Shown here: piece by piece, positions 16,274 to 25,144 of the stretch | How positions within the stretch are numbered: position 1 is the stretch's first letter | Layout: each line of letters starts with the position of its first letter | NCBI RefSeq assembly: GCF_000716435.1 | Contig: NZ_JNWO01000008.1 | Coordinates: 383,196 to 447,195 of the forward strand | Origin: Streptomyces xylophagus | GTDB taxonomy: Bacteria > Actinomycetota > Actinomycetes > Streptomycetales > Streptomycetaceae | DNA: 64,000 bases | Direction: 5' to 3' | Notes under the pieces: generated by a model | Databases searched by the model: none | The model's input: only the letters and a program-made list of their open reading frames with translations | Told to the model about the DNA's origin: nothing | Translations under genes and position numbers: made by a program

Positions 16274-17767
16274 TCAGCTCTTGTTCAGCGACCGCGTCAC
16301 GCCCGCGACGACTGCCGTCGTCAGCAGCCAGCCGGCCGCGATCAGGGCGTAGGCGAGCCATTGCGCGGGGCTTCCGTCCGCCCAGTACCAGGCGGTGCGC
16401 TGGCCGAGGCCGCCGATGGGGATCAGCAGGTCGAGGGTGTAGACGAGGGGGTTGAACGGCGGGCCCTGGCCGGCCTGGGTCTGTTTCGGCGACCCGGCGT
16501 CGAAGACGACCGTGCCGAGGACGGCCAGGGCGACGATCCACACTCCGGCCAGCCAGGGGCGGTAGCCGTAGCCGACCAGGCCGTCGAGCAGGTGCCCCCA
16601 CACCCGGCCGGCCGGATGCAGAGTGCTGCGGCGGTGGCGCTGCTTGGCCAGAAGAACCTTGCGGGCGTCGTCCTCGTGGCCGATCTGCCGGTACCAGCTC
16701 GCCAACTGCTCGTAGGGCTGCGGGGCGTAGCCGGGCTCGCGTCGGATCCACGCGACGCGGCGCGTCACGTCGTGGCCTCGTGGACCGTCCTTGGACTGGA
16801 GGGAGGCATAGCTGAACCCTTGGAGTCTCACGACGCCCGGCCAACTGCTCTCGCCGTCGTGCAGGACCGAGACGTGGGCTCCTCGCAGGTCCACCGCGCC
16901 GGCGGGCGGTGCGGCGGGGGTGAAGTGGAGATCCGCCGCCTGCATCCGCGAGCAGTCCAGGGCCACGTCCTCGCCGTTCAAGAGGGCGCCGTCGAAGGTG
17001 AGTTGATCCGACACCTGCGCACCGCGCAGCCGTACGGTCCCCTGCGCGGTGAAGCCGTCGGAGAAGACCAGGGTCTGCGCCACGGCGTTGTCCGCGAGGA
17101 GCGCCGGGCCGTCGGGGTTGTCCAGCCGGGCTCCCTCCATGAACAGGCCGCCGGGCAGGTGCGCTCCGAGCAGTCGTATCCCGCCGTGTGCGGTGAAGCC
17201 TCTGCGGCAGAAGACCCCACCCTCCATGACCAGACCACCGGCGAACAGCGCCCAGCCGTTCGGGGCGGACAACGTCGCCCCGCCCAATTGCAGTTCGCCC
17301 GCGATGCGAGCCCTCATGAGCGAGAGCCTGCCGTGCAGAACCGACCGCTCCAGGCTGAGGGTGCCCGCCATGGAGGCCAACCTCGCGTCGATGCCGGGCA
17401 CTTGGCAGCCGATGATCCCGATCGTCCGCGTGGCGGCTCCGTAGAAGCTCGGCGCCTCCTCGAACCAGCAGTCCTCGAACCACAGCATGTGCCCGATGTC
17501 CGCGTCGGCGAGGTCGAGTCGACCGGTGATCCGCGCGCCGGCCACCCGCAGCGCGGTGACCGCTCCCGGCGGTGCCGCGTTCGCCCCCCGCGCCAGAGCC
17601 GTCACGACGGCCGCCCGAAGGGTGCGCTCCGGCCCCCAGTCCGCCCCTTCGGCCGGATCGTCCCCGCTCGGCGTGCCCACACGCAGGTCCACCCGGCGGC
17701 CTTCGGGGAAGGCGTCCCACAACTCCCGCTCCGGCGCGGTCATTTCCTCGTACGGCAGCATCGACAC
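16274..17767 (-). CDS. membrane protein with pentapeptide-like beta-helix domain
   Basis: A 497-residue protein. Residues about 65-310 are built of repeated short strands (for example GTLSLERSVLHGRLSLMRARIAGEL) with a 20-22 residue period, resembling a right-handed beta-helix of the pentapeptide-repeat kind. Residues about 400-490 hold three hydrophobic helices (WLAGVWIVALAVLGTVVF, an amphipathic middle segment, WLAYALIAAGWLLTTAVVAGV). Between them lies a region with YEQLASWYRQIGHEDDARKVL, a helical repeat. Streptomyces carries many such oxidoreductase-annotated proteins without known activity. I cannot assign a function. Confidence 0.65.
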   Translation of the reverse strand: MSMLPYEEMTAPERELWDAFPEGRRVDLRVGTPSGDDPAEGADWGPERTLRAAVVTALARGANAAPPGAVTALRVAGARITGRLDLADADIGHMLWFEDCWFEEAPSFYGAATRTIGIIGCQVPGIDARLASMAGTLSLERSVLHGRLSLMRARIAGELQLGGATLSAPNGWALFAGGLVMEGGVFCRRGFTAHGGIRLLGAHLPGGLFMEGARLDNPDGPALLADNAVAQTLVFSDGFTAQGTVRLRGAQVSDQLTFDGALLNGEDVALDCSRMQAADLHFTPAAPPAGAVDLRGAHVSVLHDGESSWPGVVRLQGFSYASLQSKDGPRGHDVTRRVAWIRREPGYAPQPYEQLASWYRQIGHEDDARKVLLAKQRHRRSTLHPAGRVWGHLLDGLVGYGYRPWLAGVWIVALAVLGTVVFDAGSPKQTQAGQGPPFNPLVYTLDLLIPIGGLGQRTAWYWADGSPAQWLAYALIAAGWLLTTAVVAGVTRSLNKS

Positions 17768-17797
17768 AGCGTAGAGAGTGCGGGCCGGGAGAGCCCG

Positions 17798-18595
17798 TCA
17801 GCGCCCCCGGTACCCGGGGCTCCGCCGCTCCACGAAACTCGCCACCCCCTCCCGCGCGTCCTCCGTCGTCATGTTGATCTCCTGTGCCGCCGCCTCCGCC
17901 GCGAACGCGGTCGCCCGGTCGCTGTCCAGGGAGACGTTCACTAACTGCTTGGTGAGGGCGAGGGCCCGGGTCGGGCCGGTGGCGAGGCGTTCCGCCCATT
18001 CCCTGGCCGTCTTCTCCAACTCCCCGTCCGGTACGACCCTGTTGACGAGGCCGAGCCGTTCCGCGTCCGCCGCGCCCACCGCGTCGCCGAAGAACATCAG
18101 CTCCTTCGCCCGCTGCGGGCCGAGCAGGCGCGGCAGGAGATAGGCGCCGCCGCCGTCCGGGACCAGGCCCCGTCGTACGAACACCTCGATGAACCTCGCC
18201 GACTCTGCGGCCAGTACGAGGTCGCAGGCCAGGGCCAGATGGGCGCCGAGGCCGGCCGCCGTGCCGTTCACCGCCGCGATCACCGGTTTCTCGCAGTCCA
18301 GGACGGCGGCGATCAGGCGTTGCGCACCCTGGCGGATCGTGCGGGCCACATCACCGGCCACTCGTTCCCCGGAAGCCGTCGATCCCCGCAGATCCGCGCC
18401 CGCGCAGAAGCCGCGGCCGGTGCCGGTGAGGACCACCGCCCGTACGGACGGGTCCGCCGACGCCTCGGCCAACAGGGTTATCAGGCGGTCCCGTTGGTCC
18501 GGGGTGAGGGCGTTCAGGGTCTCGGGGCGATTCAGCGTCAGGTACGTGACCTGGCCCGCGACAGCGTGCTCGACCTCGGTCGTCGGCCCGGTCAT
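17798..18595 (-). CDS. enoyl-CoA hydratase/isomerase family protein
   Basis: A 265-residue crotonase-fold protein. The CoA-binding FCAGADLRG is near 69-77, the oxyanion-hole segment NGTAAGLGAHLALACDL near 109-125, and GLVPDGGGAYLLPRLLG near 143-159. The PDGGG variant is the one seen in PaaG-type isomerases rather than the PGxGG of classical hydratases, so double-bond isomerisation is possible. Its ATG overlaps the TGA of the preceding ligase gene (ATGA), so the two are coupled and share the paired operators at 20851-20891. Confidence 0.85.
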   Translation of the reverse strand: MTGPTTEVEHAVAGQVTYLTLNRPETLNALTPDQRDRLITLLAEASADPSVRAVVLTGTGRGFCAGADLRGSTASGERVAGDVARTIRQGAQRLIAAVLDCEKPVIAAVNGTAAGLGAHLALACDLVLAAESARFIEVFVRRGLVPDGGGAYLLPRLLGPQRAKELMFFGDAVGAADAERLGLVNRVVPDGELEKTAREWAERLATGPTRALALTKQLVNVSLDSDRATAFAAEAAAQEINMTTEDAREGVASFVERRSPGYRGR

Positions 18596-20817
18596 CGGCA
18601 CACCGCCAGCGCGTCCAGCGCCACCGCGCCCTGCCCCCGGGGCAGCACCATCAGCGGGTTGATGTCCAACTCCGAGAGCACGGCGCCCAGTTCGAGGGCC
18701 ATCCGCTGTACACGCAGGATCACCTCCACCAGGGCGTCCAGGTCCGCCGGGGGGCGTCCCCGTACCCCGTCGAGCAGGGGACGGCCGCGCAACTCGCCGA
18801 GCATCTCGGCCGCCTGGTCCTCCCCGAACGGCGGCACCCGTACCGCCACGTCCCGCAACACCTCGACCAGCACCCCGCCCAGCCCGACCGTCACCGTCGG
18901 CCCGAACAACTCGTCCTGGGTGACGCCGACCACCATCTCGACGCCCCGCTCGACCATCTGGCAGACCAGCACACCGTCCAGGGTCACGTCCTCGTAGCGG
19001 GCGATGTCCGTCAACTCGCGGTACGCGTCCCGGACTTGGCTCGCCGATGTGAGGCCCACCTTCACCAGGCCCAGTTCCGTCTTGTGCGCGATCTGCGCGC
19101 CCGACGCCTTCATCACCACCGGGTAGCCCACAAGCCCCGCCGCCCGTACGGCCGCCGCCGCGCTGGTCACCAACTGCTCGCGGGGGACCCGGATGCCGTA
19201 GGCCCGGAGGAGTTGTTTCGCCGCGTGCTCGCTGAGTTGCTGGCCCGGGCGCATCAGGGCCTGGGCCTTGCGGAAGGACGGGGAGACGGTGCGGGGGGCC
19301 TCGTCGAAGGGGGAGCGGTAGGCGCGGACGAAGCGGTGGTGGGAGAAGTAGGCGCGCAGGGCCGTGATGCAGTTGCCCACCGTGCGGAACGTCGCCACCC
19401 GTGAGGAGCCCAACAGCGCCTCGCGGTACGCCGGTTCCGTTCCCACCGGTGAGCCCCACACCACGCACACCAGCTTGTCCGTGCGCTCGGCCGCCGCCAC
19501 CAGGTCCTCCACCAGCTTGTCGCTGAGGGGCGGGAACGGGCCCGTGATCGGGCAGACCAGCACCCCGACCTCCGGGTCGTCGAGTATCGCGTCGATGATT
19601 TTCCGGCCGCGCCAATCACCCACCGGGTGACCGCCGTTGTCCACCGGGTTCGCCACGCTCAGGTACGGCGGTATCCACTCATGGAGCTCGGACTGCTTGG
19701 CCGACGACAGCTGCGGCAGCCGTAGGCCCGCCTCGCTCGCCAGGTCGGCGAAGTGCGCGCCCGTGCCGCCGGAGATCGAGTACACGACCACGCCCTCGGC
19801 CGAGGGCGGCTTCGCCCGGGCCAACAGCGTTGCCGTGTCCTGGAGTTCGTCCAGGCCGTCGACGCGGATCACGCCGAACTGGCGCATCGCGGCGTCCACC
19901 ACCGTGTCCGCGCCGGTGAGTTTGCCGGTGTGGGACGCGGCCGTGCGGGCGCCGGTCTCGGTGCGGCCGACCTTCACCGCCACGACCGGGACCTTGCGGC
20001 GGGCGGCGCGGTCGGCGGCCAGGAGGAAGGAGCGGCCGTCCTTGAGGCCCTCGACGTAGCAGGCTATGGCGCCTACTTCGGGGCGTTCGGCGAAGTAGGA
20101 GATGAAGTCCGCTGTCTCCAGGTCGGCTTCGTTGCCGGTCGGGGCCCAGTGGGAGAGCCGGATGCCGAGTTGCTGGAGGGCGAAGACCGGGCGGCCCTGG
20201 TGGCCGGACTGGGTGATGAGGGCGATCGCGGGGCCGTCGAGATCCTCGCGGAAGTTCTCGAAGGCGTTGAGGTTGGTGTTCGGGCCGAGGAGACGCAGGC
20301 CCGATCGGCCTACGGCGGCTGCCAGTCGGTCCTGCGCCAGTGCGCCCTCCTCGCCCGTCTCCGCGAAGCCGGACGCGAAGGCGACCGCGAACTTCACCTT
20401 TGCCTCGGCGAGTTGCTCGATCACGGGGAGCGGGTCGGCCACCAACACCACGGCCAGGTCGACCTGTTCGGGGAGATCGGGGACGGAGGGGAAGCAGGGG
20501 ACGTCGAAGACCGCCGTGCGGGTGGGGTGGACCGGGTGCAGGCGGGCCCCCACCCGGTCCGCCCAGGCCATGAGTTGGCGGGTGATGCCCGTGTTCGGGC
20601 GTCCCTCCGCGTCCGAGGCGCCGATCACGGCGACCGACTCGGGGCGGAAGAATCGGTCCAGGTCGGGTACGCCGGCGTACAACGGCCGTCCGCCGACGTC
20701 GAGATCGTCGACGTCGGCGGGCCTGCCGTGGACGGCGGGGCCGGGTTGCTCACCGCAGGCGATGACCCGGGCCCGGCGGGAGTCGGTGGTGAGGGTGCCG
20801 TGGGTTGATCCAAGCAT
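18592..20817 (-). CDS. acetate--CoA ligase family protein (ADP-forming type)
   Basis: A 741-residue NDP-forming acyl-CoA synthetase. From the N-terminus: CoA-binding Rossmann domain (FFRPESVAVIGASDAEGRPNTG near 41-62), two succinyl-CoA-ligase-like domains (YSISGGTGAHFADLA, LVCPITGPFPPLSDKLVE), and an ATP-grasp domain (GYPVVMKASGAQIAHKTELGLV) at the C-terminus. It converts an organic acid to its CoA ester with ATP. In catabolic clusters such enzymes activate unusual acids, hence the substrate is likely the pathway acid, not acetate (inference). Start chosen at the ATG with AGGAG upstream. First gene of a two-gene unit with the enoyl-CoA hydratase. Confidence 0.85.
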   Translation of the reverse strand: MLGSTHGTLTTDSRRARVIACGEQPGPAVHGRPADVDDLDVGGRPLYAGVPDLDRFFRPESVAVIGASDAEGRPNTGITRQLMAWADRVGARLHPVHPTRTAVFDVPCFPSVPDLPEQVDLAVVLVADPLPVIEQLAEAKVKFAVAFASGFAETGEEGALAQDRLAAAVGRSGLRLLGPNTNLNAFENFREDLDGPAIALITQSGHQGRPVFALQQLGIRLSHWAPTGNEADLETADFISYFAERPEVGAIACYVEGLKDGRSFLLAADRAARRKVPVVAVKVGRTETGARTAASHTGKLTGADTVVDAAMRQFGVIRVDGLDELQDTATLLARAKPPSAEGVVVYSISGGTGAHFADLASEAGLRLPQLSSAKQSELHEWIPPYLSVANPVDNGGHPVGDWRGRKIIDAILDDPEVGVLVCPITGPFPPLSDKLVEDLVAAAERTDKLVCVVWGSPVGTEPAYREALLGSSRVATFRTVGNCITALRAYFSHHRFVRAYRSPFDEAPRTVSPSFRKAQALMRPGQQLSEHAAKQLLRAYGIRVPREQLVTSAAAAVRAAGLVGYPVVMKASGAQIAHKTELGLVKVGLTSASQVRDAYRELTDIARYEDVTLDGVLVCQMVERGVEMVVGVTQDELFGPTVTVGLGGVLVEVLRDVAVRVPPFGEDQAAEMLGELRGRPLLDGVRGRPPADLDALVEVILRVQRMALELGAVLSELDINPLMVLPRGQGAVALDALAVCR

Positions 20818-20850
20818 CGGTCCGCCCGCTCCTGTGTGACAGCACAATTA

Positions 20851-20867
20851 ACTGACGCAGTGTCAGA
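20851..20867. promoter_or_regulatory. operator palindrome ACTGACG-CAG-TGTCAGA
   Basis: Copy of the regulon palindrome 34 bases upstream of the CoA ligase start. Its 15-bp core is the exact reverse complement of the core of the copy at 20875. Confidence 0.75.
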
Positions 20868-20874
20868 TTACTGA

Positions 20875-20891
20875 ACTGACACTGCGTCAGG
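20875..20891. promoter_or_regulatory. operator palindrome ACTGACA-CTG-CGTCAGG
   Basis: Second copy, centre-to-centre distance 24 bases from the first. The pair forms a larger inverted repeat and could bind two repressor dimers. Confidence 0.75.
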
Positions 20892-20943
20892 AACTGTCGT
20901 GCACGCAAAGAACGCAGATGCCTCGGCCCGCGGCGGGCGATCC

Positions 20944-22137
20944 CTATGCCAACTGACCCTTGCGGACGCTCTTGGCGACCGCCTTCGCGATCTTCTCGGC
21001 GTCGATCGCCATCTCGCGGAACATGCCGCTGATGGGGTTGGTGAACCCGGTGAAGTACAGGCCTGGCGCGTCCTTGGGGGTGTGCGCGCCGGTCGCGACC
21101 GGCTTGCCGCGGGCGTTCAGGACGCCGAGGTGGCCGACGAGGCCCTCCAGGGAACGGACGTATCCGGTGGCCGCGATCACGGCGTCGGGCCCGATGCGGT
21201 CGCCGCCGGCGAGGATCACCTTGCCGTCCTCGAAGCCCTCCACGGCCGTCACGACCTCGACCTGACCCTTGCGCACGGCGTCGATCAGACCGACGTCCTG
21301 CACCGGGATCGACCCCTCGTTGACCCGGCTGTACAGCCCGGTGTCGGGCCGGGCCAGCCCCTGCGCCGACAGGTCCGGCACGCTGAGCTTGGCCATCGGC
21401 CCCGCGAGCCGGTCGACGAGGCGGACCGGCAGCCGTCGTACGACGATGCCCGTGTACTGGGCCGCCCAGCCCGCGGTCGAGCGGCGCACGATGTGCGGGG
21501 CCGTGCGGACCGCGAGGCGCACGCGGGAGGCGCCGCCCTCCACCAGGTCGACCGCGATCTCCGCACCCGTGTTGCCGACGCCGACGACCAGGACGTCCCG
21601 GCCGGCGTAGGGCTGGGGGTTGCGGTAGTCGGCGGCGTGCAGGAGTTCGCCGGTGTAGGTGTCGCGGCCGGGCCAGTCGGGCAGCCGGGGGGTGTGGTTG
21701 GTGCCGGTGGCGACGACGACCGCGCGGCCGGTCAGCTCGCGGCCGCCGGTGGCGTGCAGCAGCCAGCCGGTGCCGTCCGCCGACCGCTCGATGCGGGACA
21801 CCTCGACGCCGGTGACGATCTCCAGCTCGTGGACCTCGGCGTACTTCTCCAGATAGCGCACCACGTCGTCCCGCGAGACCCAGCGGCCGAACCGGCGCGG
21901 CATCGCGAGCCCGGGCAGGCCCGACAGACGCCGGGTGGTGTGCAGGTGCAGGCGGTCGTAGTGCCCGCGCCAGGACGCCCCGACCCGGTCCGCCTTCTCC
22001 AGTACGACGGCACGGATGCCCTGCGCGCGCAGCGCGTACGCGGCGGCGAGACCGCCGGGGCCGCCGCCGATGACGTACACGGGGCGGTCTGCGTGGTGCT
22101 GCGCCGCGGGGGTCGGGGACGCTGTGGAGTCGGCCAT
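20944..22137 (-). CDS. flavin-containing monooxygenase-like NAD(P)/FAD oxidoreductase
   Basis: A 397-residue flavoprotein. The FAD-binding motif GGGPGGLAAAYALRAQG is near 24-40 and the NADPH-binding GVGNTGAEIAVDLVEGG near 190-206, with the ATGTNHTP and AATGY stretches that bridge the two domains. This matches the Trk-type/FMO-like oxidoreductases that hydroxylate or oxidise small lipophilic substrates, including Baeyer-Villiger-like relatives, although the BVMO fingerprint is not evident. The start is the ATG giving MADSTASP. No regulon palindrome precedes it, but it is embedded among regulon genes. Three 15-bp repeats lie upstream. Confidence 0.8.
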   Translation of the reverse strand: MADSTASPTPAAQHHADRPVYVIGGGPGGLAAAYALRAQGIRAVVLEKADRVGASWRGHYDRLHLHTTRRLSGLPGLAMPRRFGRWVSRDDVVRYLEKYAEVHELEIVTGVEVSRIERSADGTGWLLHATGGRELTGRAVVVATGTNHTPRLPDWPGRDTYTGELLHAADYRNPQPYAGRDVLVVGVGNTGAEIAVDLVEGGASRVRLAVRTAPHIVRRSTAGWAAQYTGIVVRRLPVRLVDRLAGPMAKLSVPDLSAQGLARPDTGLYSRVNEGSIPVQDVGLIDAVRKGQVEVVTAVEGFEDGKVILAGGDRIGPDAVIAATGYVRSLEGLVGHLGVLNARGKPVATGAHTPKDAPGLYFTGFTNPISGMFREMAIDAEKIAKAVAKSVRKGQLA

Positions 22138-22262
22138 GAGCGCGAGCGTAATCACATCCCACGTTGTTGGGTCTCGGTCAAGACCGGAATTGGTTGCGGA
22201 TTGATCACGGGTGTGGAGAACCGGGTGCGGCCGGTGACGTAGGGCCTCTGGTTTGTGGGGAC

Positions 22263-22307
22263 CGTGGGAAAAGGGACCCTGGGAAAAGAGATCGTGGGAA
22301 AAGCACA
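22263..22307. repeat. three 15-bp tandem repeats
   Basis: Units CGTGGGAAAAGGGAC, CCTGGGAAAAGAGAT and CGTGGGAAAAGCACA in tandem, upstream of the monooxygenase gene (start 22137) and next to the terminator of the tannase-like gene. Each has the core TGGGAAAAG, suggestive of a repeated protein-binding site. Confidence 0.6.
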
Positions 22308-22349
22308 CGACGCCGAGCCCGCACGGTGCGCGGCGGGGCTCGGCGTCGT
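22307..22349 (-). terminator. terminator hairpin of the tannase-like gene
   Basis: ACGACGCCGAGCCC with its exact complement, 14-bp stem and 15-base loop, 69 bases past the stop of the minus-strand gene. Confidence 0.8.
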
Positions 22350-22417
22350 GAGGCGGTGACCGGAATGTATGACGGGAAACCGGTACCGCGTCCTTGGGGA
22401 CTGCGAGAGGCCGGGAT

Positions 22418-24058
22418 CTACTTGCCGCGCTTGGCCTTGTGGCCCGTCACCTGGGCGATCCACTTGATGAAGTCGCCCGGGTCGGTGTTGGCGCCGTGGC
22501 CCTCGTCCCAGTAGTAGAGGTGGTTGACGTCGTCGCCCAGGTTGTCGAGGCGGGCGGCGAGGTTGGCGGCGACCGTCAGCGAGGTGTCCGAGTCCTTGGT
22601 GCCGAGGCGGATCCACCAGTGCTTGGAGCGGTTCTGGTTGACCTTCTCCACCAGGTGGAACATCGGGTTCATCAGGTCGAGCTTCGCGGGGATGTCGCTC
22701 GCAACCCGCTTGCTGCTCAGGCCCGTTGAGTCGTTCTTCGCGCCGTACGTCGTGAAGTGGCGGGCCAGCGTCGTGCCCGTGCCGAACTCGTTGTTCTCGC
22801 CGGCCGACAGGTCGAAGGCGTCGAAGGCCGGGGTGTCCTTCTTGCGGGCGCCCACGTGGGTGAGGAAGTCGGCCCAGGTGAAGGTGGCCTTGCCGTCGGC
22901 CCAGGTGATGAAGGTGTTGGCCTTCAGGTAGGTCTCGCGGGCGGAGTCCGAGAGGGCGGCGAGGTACGTGGTCGCCGAGGGCTCCAGGTACTGCTCGACC
23001 ATGTACGCGTCGAGGTTGCGCGCGTTCAGCGGACCGAAGCCGCCGAGGCCGCGCAGCTTCAACCCGGCCTGGTACTCGGCGAATTGACCGCGCAGCGCCT
23101 TCGACACCGTCTGGTCGACCTGCTTGCCGGTGCTCAGGTCGTTGGCTCCCCAGTTCCACTCGTAGGCACCGTCGGCGTGCTCCAGGTCCGTGATCGGGCA
23201 CCAGGCGCCGGTCGCGAAGATCGCGTCGGACGCGTCGGCCGCGCCCAGCTCCTTGAGGTACTTGTCGTAGATCGGGCTGTCACCGGACGCGCCCAGCAGC
23301 GAGGACAGCGCGCCACCGGCACTCGTACCGGCGGAGACGATCCGCTCGACGTTGCCGGGGATGCGGCCCTTGTTGGACTTGATGTACCGGACGGCGGCCT
23401 TGAGGTCGACGATCGCGGCCGGGGCGGTGCCGTAGTACTCGCCGCTGGAGTTCTTGAGCGTACGGCCGCGGGCGCCGGGCTCGATCACGACGTAGCCGGC
23501 GGCCAGCGCGAGGAGCTGGTTGCTGGAGGTCGCGCCGCCGGTGGCGTTGGTGTTGCCGTTGGCGCCGGGGGCGGAGGCGCTCGCGGAAGCCGAGGTCGAG
23601 GTCGAGGCGCTGGGGGCGCCGCTGGGGGCCGCGCCGCCGCCCATCGCCGAACCGCCGCCGCCGACCTCGGTGGCCGTCGCCACGGAGGCGGGCAGGTAAC
23701 CGCCGATGGAGTTGGCGAGCAGGATCGGCGCGTTGCTCGCGTCGACCGCCTTGCCGTCGATCTCGACCGGGGAGCTGACGATCAGCGACTGGTAGGTGGC
23801 GTCCACCGGGTCGGCGACGTACGTGATCGCCTTCCAGAAGTGGTAGACGACCGTGTGCTCCGTGCCCTCGGTGTCCGTGATCGTCTTCGTCAGCTTCGTG
23901 TAGGCGTCCGGGTCGAAGACCAGGGCGTCCGAGGAGGAGGACGACGATTTCGAGTCGCTCGCGTTCGCGCTGAGCGCGATGCCGCCGACCGCCGCGACAC
24001 CGGCGGTCGCGCCGATGCCCATGACTACCGTCCTGCGCTTCACTGCCCTGTGCTTCAC
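22418..24058 (-). CDS. secreted tannase-like alpha/beta hydrolase
   Basis: A 546-residue exported esterase of the subtype B tannase kind. The N-terminus is basic with a twin-arginine-like RRTVVMG followed by a hydrophobic stretch to about residue 33. The nucleophile elbow GTSAGG is near 243-248 and a late acidic/His region LYYWDEGHGANTDPGDF near 518-534 fits the Asp/His part of the triad. Residues about 137-175 are a Gly/Ser/Ala/Thr linker inserted before the core. Family members cleave gallate or phenolic esters. It is 196 bases from the divergent DoxX gene and lies on the other side of an operator palindrome. Confidence 0.75.
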   Translation of the reverse strand: MKHRAVKRRTVVMGIGATAGVAAVGGIALSANASDSKSSSSSSDALVFDPDAYTKLTKTITDTEGTEHTVVYHFWKAITYVADPVDATYQSLIVSSPVEIDGKAVDASNAPILLANSIGGYLPASVATATEVGGGGSAMGGGAAPSGAPSASTSTSASASASAPGANGNTNATGGATSSNQLLALAAGYVVIEPGARGRTLKNSSGEYYGTAPAAIVDLKAAVRYIKSNKGRIPGNVERIVSAGTSAGGALSSLLGASGDSPIYDKYLKELGAADASDAIFATGAWCPITDLEHADGAYEWNWGANDLSTGKQVDQTVSKALRGQFAEYQAGLKLRGLGGFGPLNARNLDAYMVEQYLEPSATTYLAALSDSARETYLKANTFITWADGKATFTWADFLTHVGARKKDTPAFDAFDLSAGENNEFGTGTTLARHFTTYGAKNDSTGLSSKRVASDIPAKLDLMNPMFHLVEKVNQNRSKHWWIRLGTKDSDTSLTVAANLAARLDNLGDDVNHLYYWDEGHGANTDPGDFIKWIAQVTGHKAKRGK

Positions 24059-24234
24059 CGTGCTGCCTCTCGTCTTCCTGACCGCGTCTTCCCGACCGCT
24101 CCCTGTCCTTGCGCTTGCGAACGTAATCGGCGGCGAACAAAATCGTCAACAATCTGCCGGGCATTCATGGGGGACCCACAGCGGTGGCGCCCGCGCACAG
24201 GATTTTCATGGCCCCCTCTCGGCTTTCCTCAGCT

Positions 24235-24251
24235 TCTGACGTACCGTCAGA
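24235..24251. promoter_or_regulatory. operator palindrome TCTGACG-TAC-CGTCAGA (perfect)
   Basis: Perfect 7-bp arms. The spacer provides a TACCGT -10-like hexamer (24242-24247) 7 bases before the DoxX ATG, so the operator covers the core promoter and the message is probably leaderless. Confidence 0.85.
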
Positions 24252-24254
24252 TTC

Positions 24255-24704
24255 ATGGACGCGATCTGGCTCAGCGGAGCCGACTGGCTCGCCGTGCTGC
24301 GTATAGGACTCGGCCTGTGGTGGCTGGAGAGCTGGCGGCACAAGGACAAGAAGGCCTGGTTCGAACGCGGCACCGGCATCGCCTGGGCGGCCGACGTCGC
24401 CGCCAAACACCGCTGGACGGCGGTCCGTTCGGGCTTCGACGTGATGGTCGCGCCGCGCCCGCGCACGATGGCGTACGTCGTCGTCTACGCCGAGTTGGCG
24501 GTCGGCCTGGGCCTGGTCGTGGGCTTCCTCACCCCGGCCGCCCTCGTCGGGGGCCTGCTCCTCAACGTCCTCTACTTCACGCTCATGATCCACGACTGGG
24601 CGGAGCAGGGGCAGAACGCGATGATGGCGCTCATCTCGGTGGTGGCGCTGTTCGCGATGTCCTGGCAGGTGTGGTCGGTGGACGCGGCGCTGGGGTGGTT
24701 CTGA
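24255..24704 (+). CDS. DoxX family membrane protein
   Basis: A 149-residue protein with four hydrophobic helices, belonging to the DoxX/TQO-small-subunit group. Such proteins are found with quinone-linked oxidoreductases or act as accessory membrane proteins; a specific role is not known. There is no Shine-Dalgarno sequence: the ATG follows the operator palindrome by 3 bases. Its stop overlaps the start of the DUF35 gene (TGATG), so the two are one unit in the regulon. Confidence 0.8.
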   Translation: MDAIWLSGADWLAVLRIGLGLWWLESWRHKDKKAWFERGTGIAWAADVAAKHRWTAVRSGFDVMVAPRPRTMAYVVVYAELAVGLGLVVGFLTPAALVGGLLLNVLYFTLMIHDWAEQGQNAMMALISVVALFAMSWQVWSVDAALGWF

Positions 24705-25132
24705 TGCCCGACGGCGACCCGCGCCACGACCTCCCCGAGGTCGACACCTTCACCCACCCCTACTGGGAGGCCGCAGCGCAGGGCCGACTCCTGCTCCGGC
24801 GCTGCGCGGACTGCGGACGGTCCCACCACTACCCCCGCGAGTTCTGCCCCCACTGCTGGAGCGAGGCCGTCACCTGGGAGAACGCGAGCGGCCACGCCAC
24901 GCTCTACACCTGGTCCGTCGTCCACCGCAACGATCTGCCGCCCTTCGGGCAGCGGGTGCCGTACGTGGCGGCGGTCGTCGATCTCGCCGAGGGCCCGAGG
25001 ATGATGACGGAAGTCGTGGAATCCGAGCCGGCCGCACTGCGGGCCGGAATGCCGGTCGAGGTGGCGTTCAGGGACGGCATACCGGTGTTCAGGCCGAGGG
25101 AAAATCATGTATCCGGCGCACAGGGGGCTTGA
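24704..25132 (+). CDS. DUF35 OB-fold/zinc-ribbon protein (ChsH2-like)
   Basis: A 142-residue protein with the two-part DUF35 layout: a rubredoxin-like zinc ribbon (CADCGRSHHYPREFCPHC near 32-49) and an OB fold (GHATLYTWSVVHRN and MPVEVAFRDGIPVFRP). Family knowledge: these proteins bind acyl-CoA and pair with thiolase-like enzymes (Ltp2, SCP-x type) or MaoC-like hydratases in steroid side-chain breakdown. No thiolase is adjacent, but one lies at 28292 behind another copy of the same operator. Translationally coupled to DoxX. Confidence 0.85.
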   Translation: MPDGDPRHDLPEVDTFTHPYWEAAAQGRLLLRRCADCGRSHHYPREFCPHCWSEAVTWENASGHATLYTWSVVHRNDLPPFGQRVPYVAAVVDLAEGPRMMTEVVESEPAALRAGMPVEVAFRDGIPVFRPRENHVSGAQGA

Positions 25133-25144
25133 TTCAATGGCGCG

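Noticed and set aside
22757..24703. Long plus-strand frame opposite the tannase-like gene reading into DUF35
   Set aside because: Only the part from 24704 is a real protein; upstream it is a shadow of the minus-strand hydrolase, and DoxX occupies a different frame.
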